38,291 bases of DNA from Clostridia bacterium (GTDB lineage: Bacteria; Bacillota; Clostridia; Saccharofermentanales; UBA5734). The translations under genes were made by a program, and so were the position numbers. The stretch spans positions 1 through 38,291 of the forward strand of contig SABL01000011.1 of assembly GCA_009928985.1 (NCBI GenBank), given 5' to 3'. The notes under the pieces are model-generated. The model had not been told where the DNA came from. It saw only the letters and a program-made list of their open reading frames with translations, and did no database searches. This document shows positions 1 through 7,661 of the stretch, one piece after another. Every line of letters starts with the position of its first letter. The first letter of the stretch is position 1.

Positions 1-131
1 TATTTCACGGAAACAAGCATAAGTCCAGATTTGAGAGGTGCGGACACAGCGGTCAGGATTTGCTAAACTTAAAAGAAGAAATTTGAAGCCGTTATTTGGA
101 TGTGTTTGGCTTAATCAATCGGAGGTAGCCC

Positions 132-896
132 ATGCAACGCATGCCCGTTTTGTTTGTCGGCCATGGTTCGCCGATGAACGCGATCGAACAAAATCCATTG
201 ACCCGCAAGTGGCGAGAAATTGGCCAGCATCTACCGCGCCCGCGCGCGATCCTGGCCATTTCGGCGCATTGGTTTGCTCCTGGAACCTGGGTCAATGATG
301 AGGTGCAGCCGCGCCAGATCTATGACATGTACGGTTTTCCGCGTGAACTGTACGAGCTGAAATACCCGGCTCAGGGTGCGCCCGAACTGGCGGCCCGTGT
401 CCAGTCACAGGCACCCTGCACAGTCGACAACAACTGGGGGATCGACCACGGGACGTGGTCCGTGCTGGTACACGTGTTCCCGGATGCAGACATCCCTGTC
501 TGCCAGCTGAGCATTGATCGCACAGCAACACCAGAACAGCATAACAAGATCGGCCGTCAGCTGGCGGCTTTGCGGGACGAGGGTGTCCTGATCCTGGGCA
601 GCGGCAACATTGTCCATAATTTGCGCCGGGTCGATTTTAATAGCGAAGGCGGCGAGCCTTGGGCTTATACCTTTGACCAGGCTGTCGGTGATAAAATCCG
701 CCAGCACGACCATGCTGCGCTGCTGCATCCGGAGACGTTCAGTCCCGAGGCTGCCCGGCTGGCGATCCCGACTCCGGACCACTACTGGCCGTTGCTCTAT
801 GTGCTCGGAGCGGCGCGGCCGGATGACACGATCGAATCATTCAATGAAATCTGCCAGTACGGCAGCCTGTCGATGACGGGCTACCGCTTTGGCTAA
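132..896 (+). CDS. ygiD: YgiD-like class III extradiol ring-cleavage dioxygenase (LigB fold)
   Basis: This 254-residue protein matches the YgiD/4,5-DOPA extradiol dioxygenase family, whose members cleave catechol-type rings with a single metal ion in the cytoplasm. The N-terminus has the family motif GHGSPMNAI. Histidines at 11, 46 (SAHWF), 162 (GNIVHNL) and 217 (TPDHYWPLLY) are the expected metal-site residues. Length is normal for the family (about 260). The ATG at 132 follows a GGAGG at 121-125. It stands alone, facing hydF tail to tail with a small hairpin between. The physiological substrate in an anaerobe is unclear, and many YgiD homologues have never been assayed, so the family is secure but the reaction is not. 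Confidence 0.88.
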   Translation: MQRMPVLFVGHGSPMNAIEQNPLTRKWREIGQHLPRPRAILAISAHWFAPGTWVNDEVQPRQIYDMYGFPRELYELKYPAQGAPELAARVQSQAPCTVDNNWGIDHGTWSVLVHVFPDADIPVCQLSIDRTATPEQHNKIGRQLAALRDEGVLILGSGNIVHNLRRVDFNSEGGEPWAYTFDQAVGDKIRQHDHAALLHPETFSPEAARLAIPTPDHYWPLLYVLGAARPDDTIESFNEICQYGSLSMTGYRFG

Positions 897-906
897 GAAA
901 TAGGCT

Positions 907-927
907 CGCTGGCTCTCGTCGCCAGCG
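907..927. terminator. Small hairpin between the convergent ygiD and hydF genes
   Basis: CGCTGGC at 907-913 and GCCAGCG at 921-927 form a perfect 7-bp stem with a 7-nt loop. It lies 11 bases after the ygiD stop and 14 bases beyond the hydF stop, so it could serve both directions. There is no T-run, so intrinsic termination is only suggested. Confidence 0.35.
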
Positions 928-940
928 GTAGTTCTCGCCG

Positions 941-2173
941 TCAATCTTCTTCCAATGCGAGCATGGCAGCAGGGAAGGGCTTCAAGGCGCGGGGCAGGAT
1001 GCCCATGGTATACGCAATAAGCATGCCGTAATTGGTGATTGCAACCCCGTGCTCGCGGGCCAGGGCGATCCGGTATTGCATCTCCTTGCGATTGAGCATG
1101 CAACCGCCGCAGTGGACAATCACGGCGTAGTCGCCGATGTTCTTCGGATATTGCACGCCGGAAGCCCATTCAAACTGGACATCTCCGCCGACGATCTGGC
1201 GGATCCAGCGAGGGATCTTGACCGTGCCGATGTCGTCCGACTGGCGGTGATGCGTGCAGCCTTCGACGATCAGGACCTTGTCCTGCGGCGTCAGCTGCTC
1301 AATCCGGCGCAAGCCTTCAACCATTGGGGCAAGGTCGCCTTTCTGGCGCGCGAACAGGATCGAGAAAGACGTCATCGGGATATCTGTTGGCGTGTCGGCT
1401 GACACTTTCATGAAGGCCTGCGAGTCGGTGATCACAATCGCCGGCTTCTGCTTGAGGCTTTCCAGAGTCTGTTTGAGCTCGTGCTCCTTGGTGATCATGG
1501 TGATCGCATCGATTTCGAGCAAGTCGCGGATCACCTGCTGCTGGGGCAGGATCAGGCGCCCTTTCGGGGCGGCTTTGTCGATCGGGGTGACGAGCACGGC
1601 AATTTCCCCCGGCCGGACCAGATCGCCAACCAGGCCGAGTTCTTCCTCGTCGAAACGGGCATTTTCGATGATCAGTTCTTTCAGGGCACCGATGCCTTCG
1701 CCGGTCGCAGCACTGACCCGGACCACCGGCAGGGCGAGGGCTCTTTTCTGCTCCTTGAAAAGGTCCTCGGCCATCGGGCTGAGATCAGTTTTGTTGAACA
1801 CAACCACGGTTGGTGTCTGGCGCTTTTTCAGGTCGGCCAGGAAATCACGCTCGAAATCGGTGACGCCTTCCTCGGCGCTGACAACCACGATCGCCAAATG
1901 CGTTTTTCTGAGGACCTCATAGGTCTTCTCGATACGCAGCGCACCCAGCTCGCCGACATCATCGAGCCCGGCTGTATCGGTGATCACTACCGGACCGATC
2001 GGCAGCAATTCCATCGTTTTGTGGACCGGGTCTGTCGTCGTGCCAGCCACAGGCGACGTAATGGCAAAGCTCTGGCCAGTCAACGCATTGATCAGGGACG
2101 ATTTGCCGGCATTGCGTTTGCCAAAAATGGAAATCGCCAGGCGGTTGGCCATCGGGGTGTTGTTCATCGACAT
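941..2173 (-). CDS. hydF: [FeFe] hydrogenase H-cluster maturation GTPase HydF
   Basis: HydF is the scaffold on which the 2Fe subcluster of [FeFe] hydrogenase is assembled before transfer to the apo-enzyme. The 410-residue protein has an N-terminal GTPase domain with GKRNAGKS at 18-25, DTAGLDD and NKTD. Its C-terminal metal-binding motif is C306-x-H308 followed by H354-C355-x2-C358, the typical HydF CxH...HCxxC pattern. The ATG at 2173 is preceded by GGAGG about 10 bases upstream. It lies 72 bases after aspA on the same strand, so co-transcription is likely. HydE, HydG and the hydrogenase itself are not in the window. Confidence 0.96.
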   Translation of the reverse strand: MSMNNTPMANRLAISIFGKRNAGKSSLINALTGQSFAITSPVAGTTTDPVHKTMELLPIGPVVITDTAGLDDVGELGALRIEKTYEVLRKTHLAIVVVSAEEGVTDFERDFLADLKKRQTPTVVVFNKTDLSPMAEDLFKEQKRALALPVVRVSAATGEGIGALKELIIENARFDEEELGLVGDLVRPGEIAVLVTPIDKAAPKGRLILPQQQVIRDLLEIDAITMITKEHELKQTLESLKQKPAIVITDSQAFMKVSADTPTDIPMTSFSILFARQKGDLAPMVEGLRRIEQLTPQDKVLIVEGCTHHRQSDDIGTVKIPRWIRQIVGGDVQFEWASGVQYPKNIGDYAVIVHCGGCMLNRKEMQYRIALAREHGVAITNYGMLIAYTMGILPRALKPFPAAMLALEED

Positions 2174-2245
2174 GTCTAAGGGCCTCCAGTGTGGATTTGA
2201 GGCGATTCTGCCCGGCGAGTGCTGCCAGACAGCGTCTGCCAGGGT

Positions 2246-3640
2246 CTATTTGCTGCCCGGGATTCCGGGACTGGTCATGGCTTCCGGGGCGAGGATTTTG
2301 TCCAGTTGCTCAGTCGTCAAAAGCCCCCGCTGAATCAGGCGCGTACGCACGGTTTCGCCGCTGGCCAGGCATTCGGCAGCGATTTCAGCCGCCTGGTCAT
2401 AGCCAATGTGGCCGGTCAAAGCCGTGACGATCGCCATCGAACGTTCGAGCAGCTCGCGGCAGCGCGCTTCATCAGGGACAATGCCGGAAATGCATTTATC
2501 AATGAACAAGGGCACGACGTGGTCGAGCAGATCGAGCATTTGCAGGAGGTTGTGGGCGATCAGCGGCAGGAAGGCGTTGAGCTCGAGCTGGCCCGCCTGA
2601 GCCGCAAGGGTGATGGCCAGATCGTTGGCCATAACCTGGTAGGCAACCTGGTTGACGGCTTCTGGCAGGACCGGATTGACCTTGCCCGGCATGATCGATG
2701 AACCTGACTGCAGGGCGGGCAGGCGAATTTCGCCGAAACCGGCCCTCGGTCCGGAAGACAGCAGGCGCAGGTCGTTGGCGATTTTACCGAGGCTGACGGC
2801 TGCCGTTTTCAAAAGACCAGAAACCTCGACAAAAACGTCGTTGTTCTGGGTCGGGTCCATCAAATACTCTGCGCGGGCAAGGCCGAGGCCGGTGACTTCG
2901 CGCAGTTTGTCGATCATGGTGAACAGGTATTTGCGTGGGGCGTTGATCCCGGTGCCGACAGCCGTGCCGCCCATGTTGACCTGGCGCAGCCGTTCCTCAA
3001 CCTTATACAAGCGCCAGCGGTCGCGCGCGATCGCCTGGGCCCAGGCACCGAATTCCTGGCCCAGCGTGACCGGAACAGCGTCCTGCAGCTGGGTGCGGCC
3101 GACTTTCAAGATCGTGGCAAAGGCTTGCTCTTTTTCCTGCAACGCGGTCTGCAGGCGGGCAAATTGTTCGCTGACCGACTTGAGCCGGTCAATTGCGGCA
3201 ATCCGGACGGCGGTAGGGAAGACATCGTTGGTCGATTGGAACAAGTTGACATGATCAATCGGGTGGATGCGGGCATAGTCGCCCTTCGCCGCGCCGAGGA
3301 TTTCCAGAGAGCGGTTGGCCAAGACCTCGTTGACATTCATGTTGGCCGAGGTGCCGGCCCCGCCTTGCAAGGCATCGACCACAAACTGGTCCTGGAGGGC
3401 GCCTGCAAGCACCTCGTCGCAGGCTTGGTTGATGGCCCGGCCGATATCAGGATCGATGAACGAGTGCTGGAGATTGGTGAGGACGGCGGCTTTTTTGACC
3501 TGGACGAGGGCCCGGATCAAGACCGGATGCACCGGCTGGCGCAGAATCGGAAAATTCTCCATGGCCCGCGCGGTTTGCAAACCGTAATAGCACGGGTCAT
3601 CCAGGGTCATTTCGCCGTGAGTATCGCGCTCGATCCGCAT
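2246..3640 (-). CDS. aspA: Aspartate ammonia-lyase (fumarase/aspartase superfamily)
   Basis: It probably catalyses reversible deamination of L-aspartate to fumarate and ammonium in the cytoplasm. The 464-residue length suits aspartase (about 470). The superfamily signature GSSIMPGKVNPV lies near residues 312-323, followed by LPEAVNQV. TQNNDVFVEVSG and the N-terminal HGEMTLDDPCYYGLQT block also fit aspartase better than class II fumarase. The ATG at 3640 has TTGGAGGA just upstream. It precedes hydF on the same strand. As I recall, aspartase-like genes recur in hydrogenase-maturation clusters, and ammonium is a plausible nitrogen source for the H-cluster bridging ligand; this link is inference. 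Substrate assignment within the superfamily is likely but not proven. Confidence 0.9.
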   Translation of the reverse strand: MRIERDTHGEMTLDDPCYYGLQTARAMENFPILRQPVHPVLIRALVQVKKAAVLTNLQHSFIDPDIGRAINQACDEVLAGALQDQFVVDALQGGAGTSANMNVNEVLANRSLEILGAAKGDYARIHPIDHVNLFQSTNDVFPTAVRIAAIDRLKSVSEQFARLQTALQEKEQAFATILKVGRTQLQDAVPVTLGQEFGAWAQAIARDRWRLYKVEERLRQVNMGGTAVGTGINAPRKYLFTMIDKLREVTGLGLARAEYLMDPTQNNDVFVEVSGLLKTAAVSLGKIANDLRLLSSGPRAGFGEIRLPALQSGSSIMPGKVNPVLPEAVNQVAYQVMANDLAITLAAQAGQLELNAFLPLIAHNLLQMLDLLDHVVPLFIDKCISGIVPDEARCRELLERSMAIVTALTGHIGYDQAAEIAAECLASGETVRTRLIQRGLLTTEQLDKILAPEAMTSPGIPGSK

Positions 3641-3681
3641 GGGTAGTCCTCCAACTCGTGAAACAAAGCAATCCGCTCTTC

Positions 3682-3710
3682 AGTATAGCGCAGGATCGTG
3701 GCGTCGCGAA
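3682..3710 (-). promoter_or_regulatory. Candidate promoter for aspA-hydF
   Basis: Read on the minus strand, TTCGCG (3710-3705) and TATACT (3687-3682) are separated by exactly 17 bases, upstream of the aspA start at 3640. The -10 is 5/6 to consensus and the -35 is weak. It could let aspA-hydF be expressed separately from the hemerythrin-like gene. Confidence 0.4.
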
Positions 3711-3734
3711 GTAGCTGGAGATACTAGGGGTAAA

Positions 3735-4223
3735 TCAGGCCGTGTAGCCTTCGTAAGCTTGTGTGTTTTCGAAATGAATCAGCTCGATGGTCGCTTTTTC
3801 AAGCGATTGCAGTTTTTCGTAGGTCAGTTTGACTTCGCTGCTGGATCTGTAATCTGGGCGATAGTTGTTGGTCGCCTGGCGCAGCTGGCGCAGAACGTCC
3901 ATGATCTGGTCGTGCTCCTTGAGCGAATCGGCGACATGCTCGACGGCCAGGCTGATCGGGGCTGCATCAACCTCGTGGCGCAGCAAAGTCGGGTAGACGA
4001 GTTTGCCTTCGCGCTGGATATGAGCTGACAGCATGGAAAGGAGCTTGACAAACAGAAAACGGATTTCGCGCAACTCGGACTGGTCATCCGCTGCATTGCG
4101 CAACACCAACGTGGTCAACTGGTCTAAAAGTGGCAAATCGTGTGCCAGTATCTGGTTATGGACCGACTTGATCTCACGGATCATGGCAAACGAGTTTTTA
4201 TTCATATCTTGAGTAAAAGGCAT
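3735..4223 (-). CDS. Hemerythrin-like (HHE domain) protein
   Basis: This 162-residue helical protein looks like a hemerythrin/HHE cation-binding domain, which holds a di-iron site used for O2 or NO sensing, iron storage or Fe-S repair. Likely ligands are H22, H68 and E72 (motif HIQRE), H96 or H104 (EHVADSLKEHD), and H150 with E152 (HFE). It lacks the N-terminal ScdA domain found in many YtfE/RIC repair proteins. The ATG at 4223 has AGGAGG 7 bases upstream. It lies 94 bases upstream of aspA-hydF on the same strand, so a role in protecting oxygen-sensitive Fe-S enzymes is attractive but inferred. Exact function is unknown. Confidence 0.75.
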   Translation of the reverse strand: MPFTQDMNKNSFAMIREIKSVHNQILAHDLPLLDQLTTLVLRNAADDQSELREIRFLFVKLLSMLSAHIQREGKLVYPTLLRHEVDAAPISLAVEHVADSLKEHDQIMDVLRQLRQATNNYRPDYRSSSEVKLTYEKLQSLEKATIELIHFENTQAYEGYTA

Positions 4224-4354
4224 AACCGTTCCTCCTATTGGACAACCGGAACCCGCCTTGAGGGTTACTAGGTAAAATCAGTTCTTGTAATCCGGCCCGA
4301 GCATCCTGCCCAGGAAATCACCTGATCCAGAATCATCCTACTGGCAAAGCCTAT

Positions 4355-4382
4355 TTTATACAATAGACAAAGACAACAAAAA
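4355..4382 (-). promoter_or_regulatory. Candidate promoter for the hemerythrin-like gene
   Basis: In the AT-rich gap upstream of the hemerythrin gene, the minus strand carries TTTTTG (4382-4377), a 16-base spacer and TATAAA (4360-4355). AT-rich DNA produces such matches by chance, so this is only a candidate. Confidence 0.3.
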
Positions 4383-4498
4383 TTATGAATAATTTGTGTG
4401 CTTATGAGCGAATCTGGCCGATATTTTAGTAAATGAAGCCAAAATATAACGATCCTCTTATAGAATAATGCACATACGCTCAAAAACAATCATCTGCC

Positions 4499-4555
4499 GA
4501 AAAAGGGACGGGGTCTCGATATCGAAAACCGATATCGAGACCCCGTCCCTTTTTC
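4499..4555. repeat. Long perfect palindrome of the AAAAGGGAC/GTCCCTTTT family
   Basis: The arms 4499-4524 and 4530-4555 are perfectly complementary over 26 bp, with a 5-nt loop (AAAAC). The outer part is the shared family core (AAAAAGGGACGGGGTC). The inner part, CTCGATATCG, is unique to this copy and contains the self-complementary octamer CGATATCG in each arm. It lies in the 432-base gene-free stretch 4224-4655, between the hemerythrin-like gene promoter region and the end of the sugar transporter operon. That stretch holds no convincing gene. Confidence 0.9.
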
Positions 4556-4572
4556 ATCCAACCACCGCAAAA

Positions 4573-4606
4573 GAGCCTGGCCCCAAGGGTTTTGGGGGCC
4601 AGGCTC
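4573..4606 (-). terminator. Terminator hairpin after the sugar ABC operon
   Basis: GAGCCTGGCCCC (4573-4584) and GGGGCCAGGCTC (4595-4606) form a perfect 12-bp stem with a 10-nt loop. Read on the minus strand the stem is followed directly by TTTT, 50 bases after the permease stop, which fits an intrinsic terminator for that operon. A second T-run lies on the + strand side at 4614-4620, but it is not adjacent to the stem. Confidence 0.65.
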
Positions 4607-4655
4607 CTGTTGGTTTTTTTGTGTTGGTTGCTGGGGTGAGGGCTTGCTCTTATGC

Positions 4656-5828
4656 TTACTTTTTGTTGCGGGTGGTGACGTCGAAGAGAACGGCGAGGAT
4701 CAGGACAATGCCACGGATGATGTATTGCCAGGAGATATCAATGCCCATCAGGTTCATGCCGTTGGTCAGGGAGGCCATGACAAAAGCGCCGATGATCGAG
4801 CCGGTGACTTTGCCGATACCGCCGGAGGTCGAGACACCGCCGACATAGGCTGCAGCGATCGCATCGAGCTCGAAACCAACACCAGCAGTTGTGGTGGCGG
4901 ATTGGAGGCGCGCGGTGAACAGGATGCCAGACAATGCAGCCAGCATGCTCATCGAGCCAAAGACGAAATAAGTGATGTACCTGACGCTGATGCCGCTGAG
5001 CTTGGCCGCTTCCGGGTTGCCGCCGACTGCGTAGATATGGCGGCCGAGCACGGTCCTTGTAGTCATGAAGTGGTAGATACCTGTAATGACAATCACGATG
5101 ACGACCGTCCAGGAAAGACCGTTGAACTGGGCCAGGATGAAGGCAATATAAGCGATGATCAGGGACATCAAAATCAGCTTGGCGACATGGATCTTGGTCG
5201 AGACAACCTCAAAATTGTACCGGATCTTGTTAGCCCGGGTCTTGGCTTCGCTGATGATCAGGGCAACGATTGCGATCGCGCCCAGCAGCAGAGTGATGAA
5301 GTGGAGGTCAGGCAAAATGGAAAGGTCAGGGATATAGCCATTGCCGAGCGCATTGAAGCCGGCATTGGGGATGATGATCGTACCGGATTTCAAAGTCGCC
5401 TGCAGCAGCGCGCCGCGGAAAATCAGCATGCCGGCGAGGGACACAACAAAGGCCGGCATGTTGAGCTTGGCAACCAGGAAGCCGTAGAACACACCAATCA
5501 CGACACCGATCAGCAAGATGACGGGGATGGTCACGATGACCGGTAGCTTGAATTGGGTCAGGAGGATGGCGGCAATCGCGCCGAGGAATCCGGCAACATA
5601 GCCGACTGAGAGATCGATGTGACGAATAATGAGGATCAAGGTCATGCCGACGGCAAGGACCGCGATGTAGCCCGTCGCATCAATCAGTTTACTGATGTTG
5701 CGGGCCGAGATGAAGGTTCCTTTGGTCAAGACGGAGAAGATGACCATGATGATGATCAGGGCAATGTACATGCCGTATTCACGGATATTCTTCTTGAGCA
5801 GGTCTTTGAGTTCAGTTGCAAAACCCAT
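4656..5828 (-). CDS. mmsB: Sugar ABC transporter permease (MmsB/XylH-like)
   Basis: This is the membrane subunit of a CUT2-type monosaccharide importer. The 390-residue protein is almost entirely hydrophobic with about ten membrane segments. It carries family sequences such as FISARNISKLIDATGYIAV and AIAAAYVGGVSTSGGIGK near the C-terminus. I chose the ATG at 5828 because GGGAG lies 9 bases upstream; the frame stays open further upstream but without a comparable ribosome-binding site. It is the last gene of the binding protein-ATPase-permease operon, 53 bases after the ATPase. The MmsB/GguB/XylH group transports xylose, glucose, galactose or arabinose, and the substrate cannot be fixed from sequence. 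Confidence 0.9.
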   Translation of the reverse strand: MGFATELKDLLKKNIREYGMYIALIIIMVIFSVLTKGTFISARNISKLIDATGYIAVLAVGMTLILIIRHIDLSVGYVAGFLGAIAAILLTQFKLPVIVTIPVILLIGVVIGVFYGFLVAKLNMPAFVVSLAGMLIFRGALLQATLKSGTIIIPNAGFNALGNGYIPDLSILPDLHFITLLLGAIAIVALIISEAKTRANKIRYNFEVVSTKIHVAKLILMSLIIAYIAFILAQFNGLSWTVVIVIVITGIYHFMTTRTVLGRHIYAVGGNPEAAKLSGISVRYITYFVFGSMSMLAALSGILFTARLQSATTTAGVGFELDAIAAAYVGGVSTSGGIGKVTGSIIGAFVMASLTNGMNLMGIDISWQYIIRGIVLILAVLFDVTTRNKK

Positions 5829-5881
5829 GCGTATAGTCTCCCTTCGGTAGGCGTAAGCAGCCAAGTTTTAAAAAGTGCAGA

Positions 5882-7423
5882 TCAGACGGTGGCCAGGACC
5901 ATGATGGCATCCTGCGTGGCTTCTTCGATGGGCAGTTCGCCGGTGATACGGCCCTCGGACACAACATAGACGCGGTCGCTCATGCCAAGGATCTCAGGCA
6001 GCTCGGATGAAATCATGATGATGCTCATGCCCTGTTCAATCAGCTGGTTCATGATCGTATAGATTTCAAACTTGGCACCGACGTCGATGCCACGGGTCGG
6101 TTCATCGAGGATCAGGATTTTCGGGTTTGTGAACAACCACTTGCTCAGCGAAACTTTCTGTTGGTTGCCGCCGGACAATTTGCCCGTCTTCATCTCGATG
6201 CTGGGTGCCTTGATTGACAGGTCAGTCTTGAACTTGTTGGCAACCTTGATTTCTTCGTTCTCATCGATCACGCCGTTTTTAGCCAGCGCTTTAAGGTTGG
6301 CTAAAGTGATGTTTTGCTTGATATCATCAATCAGGATCAGACCGTCACCTTTGCGGTCCTCCGTGACATAAGCGATACCCTGGCGGATCGCTGCACCCGG
6401 CTGCAGCAAAGTCACGTCCTTGCCGTCGATTTGCAGTTGACCGGAGATCTTGTAATCACGCGGATTGCCGAAAATCGACAAGGCCAATTCGGTGCGTCCG
6501 GCTCCCATCAAGCCCGAAAGGCCAATGACTTCACCGCGACGGACATTGAAATTGACATCCTTCAAAATGTTACGCCCGACGGTCGGGTCGAAAGCGGTCC
6601 AGTTGCTGATTTCGAGCACCTTTTCGCCTTTTTGCTTTTTCGGCCGTTTCGGGTAGATGTCGTCGATCGCCCGGCCGACCATGTTCTTGATCAGGATGGG
6701 CTCGGTCACTTCGCCTTTGGCTGCCTCGAGCGAACAGATTGTCTGGCCATCGCGCAGGACCGTGACGGTATCGGCGATCGAAATGACTTCCTTGAGCTTG
6801 TGCGAGATCATGATGGAGGTGATTCCTTCCTCCCGCAACTCTTTCAGAAGCTTGAGAAGGTTCTCAGAGTCATCTTCGTTCAGGGCAGCTGTCGGTTCGT
6901 CGAGAATCAGTAGCTTGATATTTTTGCTGAAGGCCTTGGCAATTTCGACCAGCTGCTGTTTGCCAACGCCCATGTCCTTGACCTTGGTCTCGGGATTGAC
7001 TTTGAGCTTGACTTTTTCCAGCATTTTCGTCGCCTGGACAATCGTTTCATTCCAGTCGATGGTGCGACCCTTTTTGATTTCGTGACCTAGATAGATGTTC
7101 TCGTAAACGGTCATGTCCGGAACCAGGGCGAGTTCCTGGTAAATGATCGCGATGCCCGCTTTTTCGGAATCGGCGATGCCGCGGTACGATTGCACCTCAC
7201 CGTTGAGGACGATGTCCCCCGTGTAGTCGCCAATCGGATAGACGCCGGAGAGGACCTTCATCAAGGTCGATTTGCCTGCGCCGTTTTCACCAACCAGACA
7301 ATGGATTTCGCCCCGCTTGACGCGGAAGTTGACGTTGCTCAGGGCCTTGACGCCAGGAAATTCCTTGGTGATGTTGCGCATTTCCAGAATGTAGTCAGTT
7401 GTTTGTGACACTTCTTTCAACAC
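5882..7423 (-). CDS. mmsA: Sugar ABC transporter ATP-binding protein, two ATPase domains (MmsA/XylG-like)
   Basis: This cytoplasmic protein powers the adjacent permease. The 513 residues hold two fused ABC domains, the mark of CUT2 sugar importers. The first has Walker A GENGAGKST at 45-53 and Walker B LLILDEPTAAL. The second has the degenerate Walker A GLMGAGRTE usual in this family, then LSGGNQQK and LILDEPTRGIDVG. The start is uncertain: GTG at 7423, TTG at 7420 and GTG at 7411 are all possible behind GAAGGGAA, and there is no ATG before residue 15. It lies between the binding protein (238-base gap with a hairpin) and the permease. Substrate is probably a monosaccharide. Confidence 0.92.
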   Translation of the reverse strand: MLKEVSQTTDYILEMRNITKEFPGVKALSNVNFRVKRGEIHCLVGENGAGKSTLMKVLSGVYPIGDYTGDIVLNGEVQSYRGIADSEKAGIAIIYQELALVPDMTVYENIYLGHEIKKGRTIDWNETIVQATKMLEKVKLKVNPETKVKDMGVGKQQLVEIAKAFSKNIKLLILDEPTAALNEDDSENLLKLLKELREEGITSIMISHKLKEVISIADTVTVLRDGQTICSLEAAKGEVTEPILIKNMVGRAIDDIYPKRPKKQKGEKVLEISNWTAFDPTVGRNILKDVNFNVRRGEVIGLSGLMGAGRTELALSIFGNPRDYKISGQLQIDGKDVTLLQPGAAIRQGIAYVTEDRKGDGLILIDDIKQNITLANLKALAKNGVIDENEEIKVANKFKTDLSIKAPSIEMKTGKLSGGNQQKVSLSKWLFTNPKILILDEPTRGIDVGAKFEIYTIMNQLIEQGMSIIMISSELPEILGMSDRVYVVSEGRITGELPIEEATQDAIMVLATV

Positions 7424-7537
7424 TTCCCTTCGTATTGTATGATCTGGTCGCTGAAAACTGAACAGACCGGCCTGTTATCAAAATTGTATAATAAAGTTGG
7501 CTATATAAACAGAGATTTTGTGGAAAATGACTCCCCC

Positions 7538-7587
7538 TGACAGGGCAGAATCGTGGTAACCTTGCGGCTGCCACGATCCTGCTGTCA
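7538..7587 (-). promoter_or_regulatory. Intercistronic hairpin between binding-protein and ATPase genes
   Basis: TGACAGGGCAGAATCGTGG (7538-7556) and CCACGATCCTGCTGTCA (7571-7587) pair with a few bulges (TGACAG and ATCGTGG match perfectly). No T-run follows. Such structures often stabilise the upstream binding-protein message or cause partial termination, giving more binding protein than membrane complex. That role is inferred. Confidence 0.5.
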
Positions 7588-7661
7588 AAACTACGTGGGG
7601 TCAAACCAGATGCGATAATCTGCTCTGAAAGAGGGCTGAATCGCGGATGGAAGATCAGGGA

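Noticed and set aside
1-131. Possible gene or promoter at the left edge
   Set aside because: No frame with coding features and no convincing -35/-10 pair; only the GGAGG before ygiD is supported.
4644-5546. 300-residue plus-strand frame opposite the permease, rich in Asp/His/Gly
   Set aside because: Antisense shadow of the MmsB-type permease; no ribosome-binding site or recognisable domain.
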